In this document: piece after piece, positions 1 through 8,368 of the stretch
Numbering within the stretch: position 1 is the stretch's first letter
How the letters are laid out: every line of letters begins with the position of its first letter
From: Calditrichales bacterium
GTDB lineage: Bacteria; Calditrichota; Calditrichia; Calditrichales; J004
Length of the DNA: 64,000 bases
Assembly: GCA_015493745.1 (NCBI GenBank)
Contig: WGCN01000216.1
Coordinates: forward strand, 1-64,000
Reading direction: 5' to 3'
Notes under the pieces: model-generated
The model's database searches: none
What the model saw: the letters and a program-made list of their open reading frames with translations, nothing else
Told to the model about the DNA's origin: nothing
Position numbers and translations under genes: made by a program

Positions 1-98
1 ATATTGTTTTCATCAATATAAATTACATTTTTGATTTTACACTGTTGAAATGTAAAAGAAACTATTATAGTAAAAAGAAAAAACATTTTCTTATTCAT
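1..98 (-). CDS. Putative lipoprotein, N-terminal part only
   Basis: A minus-strand reading frame starts with ATG at 98 and runs off the left edge. Its 32 visible codons make a lipoprotein signal peptide: MNKK, a hydrophobic stretch (MFFLFTIIVSFTF), then QQC as the lipobox cysteine, followed by KIKNVIYIDENN. The mature protein is not in the window, so no function can be given. The DNA is more AT-rich than the genes to the right. There is no clear ribosome binding site of its own, but a 14-codon frame ends 3 bases upstream, so coupled translation is possible. Confidence 0.55.
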   Translation of the reverse strand, partial: MNKKMFFLFTIIVSFTFQQCKIKNVIYIDENN

Positions 99-101
99 CT
101 T

Positions 102-146
102 TTAGTCAAGTCCTAAATCTTGTGTAAATTCCTTTTTTTCATTCAT
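102..146 (-). CDS. Possible 14-residue upstream peptide
   Basis: An ATG at 146 preceded by AAAGG (spacing about 6) opens a 14-codon frame, MNEKKEFTQDLGLD, ending TAA at 102-104. Only three bases separate its stop from the lipoprotein ATG. It could be a leader peptide, or the visible start could be an accident of AT-rich DNA. No family is recognised. Confidence 0.25.
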   Translation of the reverse strand: MNEKKEFTQDLGLD

Positions 147-436
147 GGTTTACCTTTCAAATCTTAAGAGCCTAACCTGATCTTAAACAGTATGCCGCAA
201 GTCTTGTAAAGTATAGGCAAAAGGCGACGGTATTACAAGAATAATTCTTGGTTACAGACGGAAAGACCTGTATAATCCTGCCGATTCTAAAATTATCCGT
301 TGATTTTTATTTCCTTGAGTGCGTTAACAGCCGCTCTTGTTTCCGCAATGGCCGCTATTCGATTTTTCCCCTTTTAATATGTTTTTTCTATAAATTTCCA
401 TTCCTCCGAAAAACCAAATAAAAGGAAAGGTATTTT
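147..436. other. Intergenic region, no gene seen
   Basis: Neither strand has a convincing reading frame. The stretch is divergent: the lipoprotein unit leaves to the left and the 437 gene to the right, so it should hold two promoters. No clear -35/-10 pair was found. The only clear signal is the AAAGGAAAGG ribosome binding site just before 437. Confidence 0.4.
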
Positions 437-796
437 ATGGACCCGCATTTCTATAAAGTGCTGCATCTCAGCGGCATATTCTTATTGTTTCTGTCCCTGG
501 GCGCCTTTATCATGAAGGAAATGGCCGCCCCGGATGACAAGCGTTTTCAGCGCTTTATCTTTATGAATCACGGCATTGCCCTGGTCATCATTCTTGTGGC
601 CGGCTTCGGCAACCTGGCGGCGGATATGAGCCGCATGGCCAGCGGCTGGGTATTGGTTAAGATGCTGGTTTGGCTGGTTATGGCCGCCATCGTTATGCTG
701 ATACATAAGCTGCCCCGCCTGCGCCAGGCTATGTTTTATGTGGTTTGGGCCTTCGGCGTTCTGGCGGCCTATATGGCTGTTTTCAAACCATTTTAA
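437..796 (+). CDS. Small integral membrane protein, SirB2-like
   Basis: A 119-residue protein made almost entirely of four hydrophobic helices (about residues 8-26, 45-63, 70-88 and 96-115), so an inner membrane protein. The N-terminal YKVLHLSGI and overall size resemble the loosely defined SirB-type membrane family, but the match is by eye and no function follows from it. The start has a strong AAAGGAAAGG ribosome binding site. It lies 15 bases before the amidohydrolase gene and is probably co-transcribed with it. Confidence 0.6.
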   Translation: MDPHFYKVLHLSGIFLLFLSLGAFIMKEMAAPDDKRFQRFIFMNHGIALVIILVAGFGNLAADMSRMASGWVLVKMLVWLVMAAIVMLIHKLPRLRQAMFYVVWAFGVLAAYMAVFKPF

Positions 797-811
797 TTAA
801 GGAAGGAAGCC

Positions 812-2518
812 ATGTCTGTTTTTGTAAAGCACGGTTTTTGGGTCTTGTTGCTCACCCTGATATCCTGCTCTCCGCAACCGGAGGCGGATCTGATCATTTA
901 CAACGCCGGGGTAATCACCCTTGATGATGCCCGGCCGACAGCCCGGGCGGTGGCCGTAAGCGGAGACCGCATCGCGGCCGTGGGCAGCGACAGCCTGATC
1001 CTGACCTATCGCACCGCAAAAACAGAGCTTATCGATGCCGGGGGGCAGACGCTGATCCCCGGCTTTATTGAAGGACACGCCCACTTTATGGGGCTGGGTC
1101 AGGCTCTTTTAACCATCGATCTGCGCGCCGCCCAAAGCTGGCCGGAGATTGTGGCCCTGGTCGACAGCGCCGTTCAAAAAAGCGACCCCGGCACATGGAT
1201 TTTCGGCCGCGGCTGGCACCAGGAAAAATGGCTGCGTCCGCCCGTGCCCCATGTTCAGGGCTATCCCCTGCACACATCCCTGAGCGCCGTTTCACCGGAT
1301 AACCCGGTGGTGCTTAGCCATGCCAGCGGTCACGGCATTATGGCAAACCAAAAGGCCATGGCGCTTGCCGGTGTAAACCGGGAGACGGCCACGCCCGACG
1401 GCGGCGTGATCCTGCGTGACGCCTCGGGGCAGCCCACCGGTATTTTTCTGGAAAATGCCGAAGCATTGATTTTACAAGCCTATCGCCGCCGGCAAGGGGA
1501 ACTGCCCGCCGATGCCCGCCGGGCCATGCGCCTGAAAATGTTGCGGGCGGCCACCGCTCACAGTCTGAAAAACGGCATCACCGGTTTTCACGATGCCGGG
1601 GCGTCCTTTGATGATATAGATTTTTTCCGGCAGGCCGCCCGTTCCGGCGAGCTGAAGACACGTCTGTGGGTGATGATCGCGCCCAATGAAAGGCTGACGC
1701 CGGACAAGCTGAAACGCTACCGCATGGTCGGCGCCGAAAACAACATGCTCACCGTCCGGGCCATCAAGCAATATGCCGACGGCGCCCTGGGCTCCCGCGG
1801 GGCCTGGATGCTGCAGCCCTACAGCGACCGGCCCGGAACCAGCGGACAAAACACCACGCCCATGGATTCCATCCTTAAGGTGGCCCGCCTGGCTTATGAG
1901 GCGGACTATCAGGTGTGCACCCACGCCATCGGTGATCGCGGCAACCGCGAGGTGCTGGATATTTATGAGCAGGTTCTGCGCGGCGATATTTCCCGTCGCT
2001 GGCGCATAGAGCACGCCCAGCATTTGGCCGTCGCGGACATTCCCCGCTTTGCCGACCTGGGGGTGATCGCTTCCGTGCAAACGGTACATTGCACCTCGGA
2101 CGGTTTGTGGGTGCCGGCGCGTATCGGTGAAGAACGGGCCCGGGAAGGGGCCTATGTCTGGCAAAAGCTGCTAAAAAGCGGCGCCCGGCTGGCCAACGGC
2201 ACCGATGCCCCGGTGGAGCGTCTTTCTCCCCTGAAAAACTATTATGCCGCCGTCACGCGCCGCCTTTCCGACGGCTCGGTCTTTTTTGGCGATCAAAAAC
2301 TGACGCGGGAAGAGGCTCTGAAGTCACTGACCCTGTGGAACGCCTATGCCGCCTTTGAGGAAAAGGAAAAGGGCAGCATCACGGCGGGCAAGCTGGCCGA
2401 TTTCACCCTGCTGTCCGCAAATCCGCTTACGGTTCCGGAAGAGAAAATTCCCGCCATCCGTGTGCTGATGACGGTGTTGGGCGGCTCGGTTGAATACAAA
2501 GCCCCCGGGCAAAACTAA
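812..2518 (+). CDS. Amidohydrolase family 3 (YtcJ-like) lipoprotein
   Basis: 568 residues. The N-terminus is a lipoprotein signal peptide (lipobox LISC at about residue 19), so the enzyme should be membrane-anchored outside the cytoplasm. The rest follows the YtcJ/amidohydrolase-3 plan: an N-terminal beta domain with the invariant metal motif GHAH near residue 90, the THAIGDRGN motif, IEHAQH, then NGTDAPVE and a C-terminal beta segment with GKLADF. These enzymes hydrolyse C-N bonds of amides or cyclic imides; the substrate here is unknown. The ribosome binding site AAGGAAGGA is clear. Its 3' end overlaps the convergent gene at 2515 by a few bases. Confidence 0.88.
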   Translation: MSVFVKHGFWVLLLTLISCSPQPEADLIIYNAGVITLDDARPTARAVAVSGDRIAAVGSDSLILTYRTAKTELIDAGGQTLIPGFIEGHAHFMGLGQALLTIDLRAAQSWPEIVALVDSAVQKSDPGTWIFGRGWHQEKWLRPPVPHVQGYPLHTSLSAVSPDNPVVLSHASGHGIMANQKAMALAGVNRETATPDGGVILRDASGQPTGIFLENAEALILQAYRRRQGELPADARRAMRLKMLRAATAHSLKNGITGFHDAGASFDDIDFFRQAARSGELKTRLWVMIAPNERLTPDKLKRYRMVGAENNMLTVRAIKQYADGALGSRGAWMLQPYSDRPGTSGQNTTPMDSILKVARLAYEADYQVCTHAIGDRGNREVLDIYEQVLRGDISRRWRIEHAQHLAVADIPRFADLGVIASVQTVHCTSDGLWVPARIGEERAREGAYVWQKLLKSGARLANGTDAPVERLSPLKNYYAAVTRRLSDGSVFFGDQKLTREEALKSLTLWNAYAAFEEKEKGSITAGKLADFTLLSANPLTVPEEKIPAIRVLMTVLGGSVEYKAPGQN

Positions 2519-5232
2519 ACGATAAAGCGCGTTTCGCTGACGGGCGTGCGGCAGTCCATGTCCTGCCCCCGGCTGCGATGATCGGCGATTTCGGCGGCCA
2601 CGCCCACCGTGCGTCCAAGAAGAAAAACCAGAAAACCGATATCCTGCATATCCTGTTCCTTCATACGCCCCTCGCGCCAGGGCCGCCACATCAGCTTTAG
2701 GGAGATGACGGCAATAACGGCGTCAATATTCACGCAATAGACATTGTTGCTGGCGCCCGCTTCGTACAGGGCCTTGACCAGCTCGTGGTAAAAATCCCAA
2801 AAGACATTTTCCACCCCCGCCGCGCGTAAATGGCGGCGGATATACTCTTCGCGGGGATCGATGTTGACGCGCTTGCCCTTAAACACCGGGTGGTTGATGC
2901 AGGGAATACGGCGATAGTTCATGACCCCCCGCAGCTTGGCTTCGTCCTTGTAGCGCTTGTAGGCTGCGGCCTGTTCTTTGGCCAGCTTTTGTATGCCTCC
3001 GGCGTCCGAAACATCGGCCGGATCATTCACCGGATTTTCCTTAAAGGCCTCCAGTAAAAACTGTATGGCCTCGTAGCCGCTTCCGCCGTGGGAAAGCCCG
3101 GTGTTGCTGAGGTAACCCATGAAGGCGGTGGAAATATGGTTGCGGGCGCTGACGCTTTCCTTGGCCCCCTTGGCGCTGATGGTACCCGGGCCGTTGGTCA
3201 GGGTCAGGGCCAGCAGGGCCTGAAATTCCCGCAACTGTTCGGGGGTGGGCGCAAGGTTGAACAGCGCCTGATAGGCCACTTCGGTAAAGGAACGGGTCAT
3301 GCCCGCCTCTTCCTTGCGCAGTTGCCGGAACAGGGTGTTTTCCCCGGGACGGGCGGCGGTAAGCCAGACCGTTTGGGCAATGACCATCAGGTAGGCAACG
3401 ACATCTTCCGCCGTCTGCCGGGCCATCTGTTTCAGCGCCAGGGCGGGATAGATAAAGTGTATGGCCAGCAGGGTAATCAAAAAAAGCGCTTCCTCTTCCA
3501 CCACCCCGCGCGCACAAATAGCCGCGGCTATTTGAAAAAGAACGCTCCGTCTGGGGCTGGCGGCCATTTCCTCCAGCAAGGCCTGGGCAAAGGGACCGCG
3601 GGCTTCCGCGCAAAAGGTCAGCTTTCCGGCCAGTGTTTCCGTCAGGGCTTCCGCCCGGCGCATATCGTAAAGATCGCGCACGGCGGCGGCCCCCAGGGTA
3701 TCCAGTAGTAAAACGGCATGGTTGCGTGCGGTTTTCATGGCCGGGTTGTCGCCCAGCACCGCCAGGGCGCCGGCCAGGGCCTGGTTGGGGGTGGCGCCGT
3801 TGGCCCGCGCCCGCTCGCTGACCTCCAGGGCAAAATCCGGCGGCAGGGAAAGATGGTTGAGGCAGCGGTTCAACAGACTAAGCTGGCTTACCTCGGGATG
3901 GCGGCCGCATAGGGCAAAGATGATATTTTCCTCATAGCTGAAATCGATCAACTCCACAATGGGCCGGCCGTGCAATTCCGCCACCCGGGTTTCCGGATCG
4001 ATGCGTGAGGCGGAGGAGGCGTTGCGCATGTTCCGGCGCATGGGCATGGCGCCCAGTTGCCGGTTGACCTGTTCGATCTGCCCGCGGTAGGGTTCCGGGG
4101 CCGTCTGTTTTTCCTGCTTCAGATGAACCGGCAGATGCAGGTGAAAATTGTTGACAAACCAGGGCTTCAGTCCCAGCGAGCCGGACGGTTCAAAATCGGC
4201 GGACATGTTGTTTTTGGCAAACACCGCCTCCATGGCCAGGGGAATGTGCTGGATGGAGGCCACGCGCACCCCCCGGGCCGAAACCTTTTGCGGATGGTCG
4301 GGGTCGAACACCTCGCAACCGAAATAGGAATCAAACCAGCCCTCCTTGGTCATGGCGTCATCGCCCGATCCGGCCAGGGCGCCGGCGTGGCCGCAGGCCC
4401 TGCTCAGGTTGGACTTCCAGCGGCCGGTAACGCAGACCACGATGGGTTTGTTAAAAGACAATGCGCCCGAGGCGATCAGATCCAGCGCCTGCTTTTCGTA
4501 ATAGCCGCCCGGCTCCACATAAAGGGCCACCGCCTTTGTGCGCGGATCGTTTTGAGCGGCAAATAAAAATTCCGTCAGGGCAAACTGGATGATCACATCC
4601 TTGCCCGAGCTGATGATGGTGGTGGTACCGAAGCCCCGGGTTTTAAGGTATTCGGCCATGGTGGTGCTGAAATTGCCCGAGTTGCTGTGGATGGCCACGC
4701 TGCCCTTGACCAGGGTTTCCTCCGGACTGTCGCCCCCCAGGGCCCCGCCCACGCGCACATGGTGCCAGGAATCGGCCACGCCCAGACAGTTGGCCCCAAA
4801 CAGATCGATGCGGTTGGCCTGACAGATGGCGCGGATCAGCCGCTGATCCTTTACCGAAACCTTTTCGGTGATGATGATAATTTTTTTCAGCTCTTTGTTA
4901 TAGTGGCACAGCTCGGTTACGCCGTTGTACACCGCCTCGGGCGGCAGATAGATCACGCCCGTATCGAAGCTGTGCTTTTCCATCACATCGGCCAGACGGC
5001 TGTAAACGGGAATATCCCCGACCGGGGACTTGAGCAGGCCCGAACGGCCGTATTGCACCCCGGCCACGATATTGCCGCCGCTGTAGGCGTGGGAAACCGG
5101 AGAGACCTTGCGGCTTTCGTTGCCCAGAATGTTCATAATGCAGACCCGGGTTTCCCGGGTGACGATCTCTTCCAGGGAGCGGACGCCCACATAGCAGCAG
5201 TCCAGAGGATGGATATCGGTTTTGTTTTTCAT
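2515..5232 (-). CDS. ATP-citrate-lyase alpha-like protein (succinyl-CoA-synthetase-like plus citrate-synthase-like domains)
   Basis: 905 residues. Residues 1-330 match the CoA-binding and ligase domains of succinyl-CoA synthetase/ATP-citrate lyase, with the phosphohistidine motif CGHAGA (H282). Residues about 430-905 are a citrate-synthase-like lyase domain: TNGPGT (680-684), CINHP (H781), NIDAVIAV (D838) and LGRTVG (872-877). Family knowledge places lyase-site residues in DHGP, GAHN, GIGH and the NVDG aspartate. Here DHGP reads TNGP and no histidine is found at the GAHN position, while the later His and Asp remain. Bacterial AclA is usually about 610 residues; the extra roughly 300 lie mostly between residues 400 and 660 and are helical. 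The gene follows the beta-like partner by 9 bases. Ordinary citrate cleavage is doubtful; another hydroxy-acid substrate is possible. Confidence 0.8.
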   Translation of the reverse strand: MKNKTDIHPLDCCYVGVRSLEEIVTRETRVCIMNILGNESRKVSPVSHAYSGGNIVAGVQYGRSGLLKSPVGDIPVYSRLADVMEKHSFDTGVIYLPPEAVYNGVTELCHYNKELKKIIIITEKVSVKDQRLIRAICQANRIDLFGANCLGVADSWHHVRVGGALGGDSPEETLVKGSVAIHSNSGNFSTTMAEYLKTRGFGTTTIISSGKDVIIQFALTEFLFAAQNDPRTKAVALYVEPGGYYEKQALDLIASGALSFNKPIVVCVTGRWKSNLSRACGHAGALAGSGDDAMTKEGWFDSYFGCEVFDPDHPQKVSARGVRVASIQHIPLAMEAVFAKNNMSADFEPSGSLGLKPWFVNNFHLHLPVHLKQEKQTAPEPYRGQIEQVNRQLGAMPMRRNMRNASSASRIDPETRVAELHGRPIVELIDFSYEENIIFALCGRHPEVSQLSLLNRCLNHLSLPPDFALEVSERARANGATPNQALAGALAVLGDNPAMKTARNHAVLLLDTLGAAAVRDLYDMRRAEALTETLAGKLTFCAEARGPFAQALLEEMAASPRRSVLFQIAAAICARGVVEEEALFLITLLAIHFIYPALALKQMARQTAEDVVAYLMVIAQTVWLTAARPGENTLFRQLRKEEAGMTRSFTEVAYQALFNLAPTPEQLREFQALLALTLTNGPGTISAKGAKESVSARNHISTAFMGYLSNTGLSHGGSGYEAIQFLLEAFKENPVNDPADVSDAGGIQKLAKEQAAAYKRYKDEAKLRGVMNYRRIPCINHPVFKGKRVNIDPREEYIRRHLRAAGVENVFWDFYHELVKALYEAGASNNVYCVNIDAVIAVISLKLMWRPWREGRMKEQDMQDIGFLVFLLGRTVGVAAEIADHRSRGQDMDCRTPVSETRFIV

Positions 5233-5241
5233 GAGGCCCCC

Positions 5242-6486
5242 TTAAACAGCGGATTTTTTTGTGGCCAGCCAGTTATCCATCTCCACGGCATATTGCACCA
5301 CATCGACGATGGAGGTGTCGTAGCCGAAGAAGGTGTAGGGCAGTTCCAGGCGGTCAAGGATGTCGCGGGCATAGGCCATGCCCTTGATCAGGTTGGGGCC
5401 GCCCCGTCCCACCACCACGTAAATATCCGGCCGGCCGCTTTGGGCGATGTGGTCGCGCAGGGCGTCGAACATACCCTTAAAGGTGACAAAGATGTCGGTG
5501 TTGTTGGCCTTGCCGCCGATGATCAGCAGCACATGGCTTTGGGCCAGCCAGTGATGAAAAACGATACGGGCGATTTTATACATTTTCTCATAGGGCGGAT
5601 TGCCGCCGAAATCGGTGGAGATGGTGGCCTTGTCGCCCAGGATTTCGGTGGAGGCGCTGTTGGCCCCGCCACCGAACATAAAGGAGGTTACCGTGCCCTG
5701 GGGGTTGATGATCACCACGTCGCTTTGTCCCTGGTAGGTGCGCAACTGGTTGATTTCCTCCTCAAAGGGAGACAGGTCGGTCTGAAAAACCTCGTCGGGC
5801 AGGTTAAGCCGTTTCCAGTGCGGATTGTCCTGATCAAACTGCGCCTTAAAGTCGCAGGCCACGGGGATGAGCCGGCCGTTGCGGTTTTCCATGCGGATGG
5901 GGTTGATCTCCAGCATGATAAAACCGTAATCGTTATACAGCTCCCACAGCTTGGGCAGAAAGCGGGCCAGGGGGCTGATGATCTCCCTCGGGGCTTTCAG
6001 GTTGGTCAGCGCGTCAATGATATGGTAGGCCTTCAGTCCGGTAATGGCGTCAAAGGAGGACTCAACGACCTTATCCGGCGGCAGTTCCTCGATATCCACC
6101 CCGCCGTGATGGGTCAGGGTAAAGTTGACCTTGCGCGTAAGAGTGGAGACGGACAGGTTGAAATAAATTTCATAGGAAGAGGGGATGAACTCCTCAAAGG
6201 TGACGCCGTTGGCGTGGATAACGCGCTCATGAAAGATATGGCTGGCAAAATAGAGTTTCTTTTTTGCCTCCACCGCCTCCAGCGCGCCGGAGACAATTTT
6301 AACCAGGCCGGCTTTGCCCTTTTTGCCCACGCCGCCGTAAAAAACGGGTTTGACTACACAACGGCCGCGCTTATGGATCAAGCGGTTAAGCTCGTCCAGG
6401 GTAGCGTCGGATGACAGAATTTCCGGTACGGGAAAATCGGCCAGCCGCAACAGCTCCGCTCCGAACTTCATGCCGGTAATCTGCAT
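5242..6486 (-). CDS. ATP-citrate-lyase beta-like protein (ATP-grasp)
   Basis: 414 residues, close to the usual size of bacterial AclB. Residues 1-230 form an ATP-grasp domain with the metal-binding MLEINP (E193, N195) and CDFKAQFD (D212). The C-terminal half carries FMFGGGAN, LIIGGKANNTD and GRGGPN. In human ATP-citrate lyase the equivalent loops (GGSIANFTN and RRGGPN) bind citrate; here the Asn, Thr and Arg appear kept but the Ser position is Lys and one residue is missing. That pattern suggests a related polyacid substrate. The ribosome binding site AGGAGG is strong. The gene is first in a two-gene unit with the alpha-like partner, the same beta-alpha order as aclBA. Confidence 0.82.
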   Translation of the reverse strand: MQITGMKFGAELLRLADFPVPEILSSDATLDELNRLIHKRGRCVVKPVFYGGVGKKGKAGLVKIVSGALEAVEAKKKLYFASHIFHERVIHANGVTFEEFIPSSYEIYFNLSVSTLTRKVNFTLTHHGGVDIEELPPDKVVESSFDAITGLKAYHIIDALTNLKAPREIISPLARFLPKLWELYNDYGFIMLEINPIRMENRNGRLIPVACDFKAQFDQDNPHWKRLNLPDEVFQTDLSPFEEEINQLRTYQGQSDVVIINPQGTVTSFMFGGGANSASTEILGDKATISTDFGGNPPYEKMYKIARIVFHHWLAQSHVLLIIGGKANNTDIFVTFKGMFDALRDHIAQSGRPDIYVVVGRGGPNLIKGMAYARDILDRLELPYTFFGYDTSIVDVVQYAVEMDNWLATKKSAV

Positions 6487-6673
6487 GATAGACCTCCTGA
6501 ATATAGGCTCTTCTGTTCATAATACAGGCAAGGATATTGCCTTTTACGCGGGGCTGACGAAAGCGGGAATAAACGACGATACGTCAATTAAGGGTTTTTG
6601 GGGGAAATATGCAAGCCCGGAATCCTTTAAAGGAAGTTTTTCCCGGCCGCCAATGTCCGGCGGCGGAAGGCCC

Positions 6674-7561
6674 TCAGCCTTCCGGGGTGACCTTGTTTTT
6701 TTCCGGGCTTTTAAAGGGAATCAGCAACAGGCTGCCCAGCCGGCTATGCTCCTTTTCCCGCATGTGGGTATCCAGGCCGTAAACCAGGCTTTGCGGCTCC
6801 GCCTCGGCATAGGTGCCGAACAGACGATCCCAGATGGAAAAAATATTGCCGTAGTTGGTGTCGGTCAGCGGCAGTTGATAGTGATGGTGAATCTTGTGCA
6901 TGTGCGGGGAGACCAGCACATAGCTGAGCAGTTTATCCAGCTGGCGGGGCACGCGCATATTGGCGTGGGTCAGTTGGGCGAACAGGGCGGAAAGGGTCTG
7001 GTACAGCATCACCACGCCCACGGGAACGCCGGCCACGAAGATGGCCAGGATGGTGAAGGCGGCGCGGAAAACACTCTCACCCGGATGATGACGCAGGGCG
7101 GTGGTCACATCCACTTTGGTATCCGTGTGGTGAATAATATGAAAGCGCCACATAAAGGGAACGCGGTGTTCCACCCAGTGTATCAGCCAGGCGCCAATAA
7201 AATCGAGCAGCAATACCCCTAATACCACATGCAGCCACAGGGGCAGGGGCAGCAGATAAAGCAGGCCGGACTGGTGCTGGCTGGTATAGTCGGCGGCGCT
7301 GATGATGACAAAGGCAAAGCCGAGGTTGACCAACAACGTGGTCAGCGTAAAAAAGATGTTCAGCAAGGCGTGCTGCCACTTGTTGTACTTAAACGCAAAC
7401 AGGGGCAGACTGTTTTCCAGAATCCAGAAAAAGGTAAAACCGGACACCAGAATAATGGTGCGCTGGGATGAGGGAATCTGTTCAAAAAAGTGAATGATAC
7501 TGTCCATGCGGCCTCCGGGAAAATGAAAAGCCAATGTAAAGGATGCCGGCCGGTTTTTCAA
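6674..7561 (-). CDS. Fatty acid hydroxylase/sterol desaturase family membrane protein
   Basis: 295 residues with hydrophobic segments near residues 38-58, 66-90, 100-130 and 165-195. The diiron histidine clusters of the family are present: HWVEH, HIIHH and the later HMHKIHHHY, with a further pair at LRHHPGE. Members insert oxygen into, or desaturate, lipid-like substrates at the membrane. The gene starts 9 bases after the TetR gene, so the two are probably one transcript. This places an oxidative lipid step next to the ATP-citrate-lyase-like and AtuA genes. The substrate is unknown. An inverted repeat (6665-6683) spans its stop codon. Confidence 0.87.
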   Translation of the reverse strand: MKNRPASFTLAFHFPGGRMDSIIHFFEQIPSSQRTIILVSGFTFFWILENSLPLFAFKYNKWQHALLNIFFTLTTLLVNLGFAFVIISAADYTSQHQSGLLYLLPLPLWLHVVLGVLLLDFIGAWLIHWVEHRVPFMWRFHIIHHTDTKVDVTTALRHHPGESVFRAAFTILAIFVAGVPVGVVMLYQTLSALFAQLTHANMRVPRQLDKLLSYVLVSPHMHKIHHHYQLPLTDTNYGNIFSIWDRLFGTYAEAEPQSLVYGLDTHMREKEHSRLGSLLLIPFKSPEKNKVTPEG

Positions 7562-7570
7562 GCGGGACTC

Positions 7571-8164
7571 TTACCAGTGCAGCACGCCGTGTTTTATCTG
7601 ATACTTGATGCTGTCACGCAGGGACTCCAGCGGAAACAGTCCGGGGCTGAGCGCCCATTCGTGCAAAACCGAACGCATGCCGCCATAGATGAAGAAGATA
7701 AAGGCCCGGGGGTCGATTTGGATATGAATATATTGCTGGTCGATACCTTTTTGAATGATTTCGGCGAAGGCCTTGAGAAAATAGACATAGTGGGCCTTCA
7801 GCGAATCGCTTTCGTCCTTCAGCGCCGGCTGGTAACTGCGCACAAACAGCAGGGCCCGCTCCGGCTCGTTGCTGAAAACGGCGATAAACAGATCGACCAC
7901 GGCATCGATTTTTTCCAGGGGATCGGTTTGCGGATTATCGCGGATTTCCATGGTGCCGTCGGCCAGGGCCTGCCAGATGCTTTCCAGCAGGCTGTCCAGC
8001 AACTGCCGTTTGCTGTGAAAGCGGTGATAAAGGGTTTTGGTACTGACGCCGGCCTTGCGGGCGATCTCACGCATGGAAGAGGCTTCAAAGCCCTTTTCGG
8101 CAATAACGGTAACGGCGCTTTTTAAAATATGGGCGTCTTTTCTATCAAGATGTGGGCTGGACAT
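7571..8164 (-). CDS. TetR/AcrR family transcriptional regulator
   Basis: 197 residues. An N-terminal helix-turn-helix of TetR type is clear: the recognition region includes SMREIARKAGVSTKTLYHRF at about residues 26-45. The C-terminal ligand domain is helical and variable, so the inducer cannot be read. The gene is divergent from the AtuA-like gene with 204 bases between, the usual arrangement for a local repressor. A short palindrome, CTAAATTAG (8311-8319), lies in that gap and could be part of an operator, but this is weak. It probably controls both the desaturase unit and the AtuA unit. Confidence 0.88.
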   Translation of the reverse strand: MSSPHLDRKDAHILKSAVTVIAEKGFEASSMREIARKAGVSTKTLYHRFHSKRQLLDSLLESIWQALADGTMEIRDNPQTDPLEKIDAVVDLFIAVFSNEPERALLFVRSYQPALKDESDSLKAHYVYFLKAFAEIIQKGIDQQYIHIQIDPRAFIFFIYGGMRSVLHEWALSPGLFPLESLRDSIKYQIKHGVLHW

Positions 8165-8368
8165 TCCGGGCTCCGGTGTTGATTTACTCCCGCTATCGAC
8201 CGGAATCGACAGCCTTTTAGCAAACGGAAGTTAAAACTAAACCTCCCGTGCCGCGGCTGACAACTTCCTTCCTTTTTTCCGATTCTCTTCCCATCTAATA
8301 AATATATTGCCTAAATTAGCCGAGAGTGGATTTCTTGTTGCAAAACGACCTAAAAGGAACGGATACTT

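Noticed and set aside
4687-6414. A 575-codon open frame on the plus strand
   Set aside because: It lies fully opposite the two ATP-citrate-lyase-like genes, which have clear domains and ribosome binding sites. The frame is open because of high GC codon bias on the other strand.
2515-6486. Reverse TCA cycle, from the ATP-citrate-lyase-like genes
   Set aside because: The lyase-site residues differ from true citrate lyases and no other reverse-TCA gene is in the window, so autotrophy should not be inferred.
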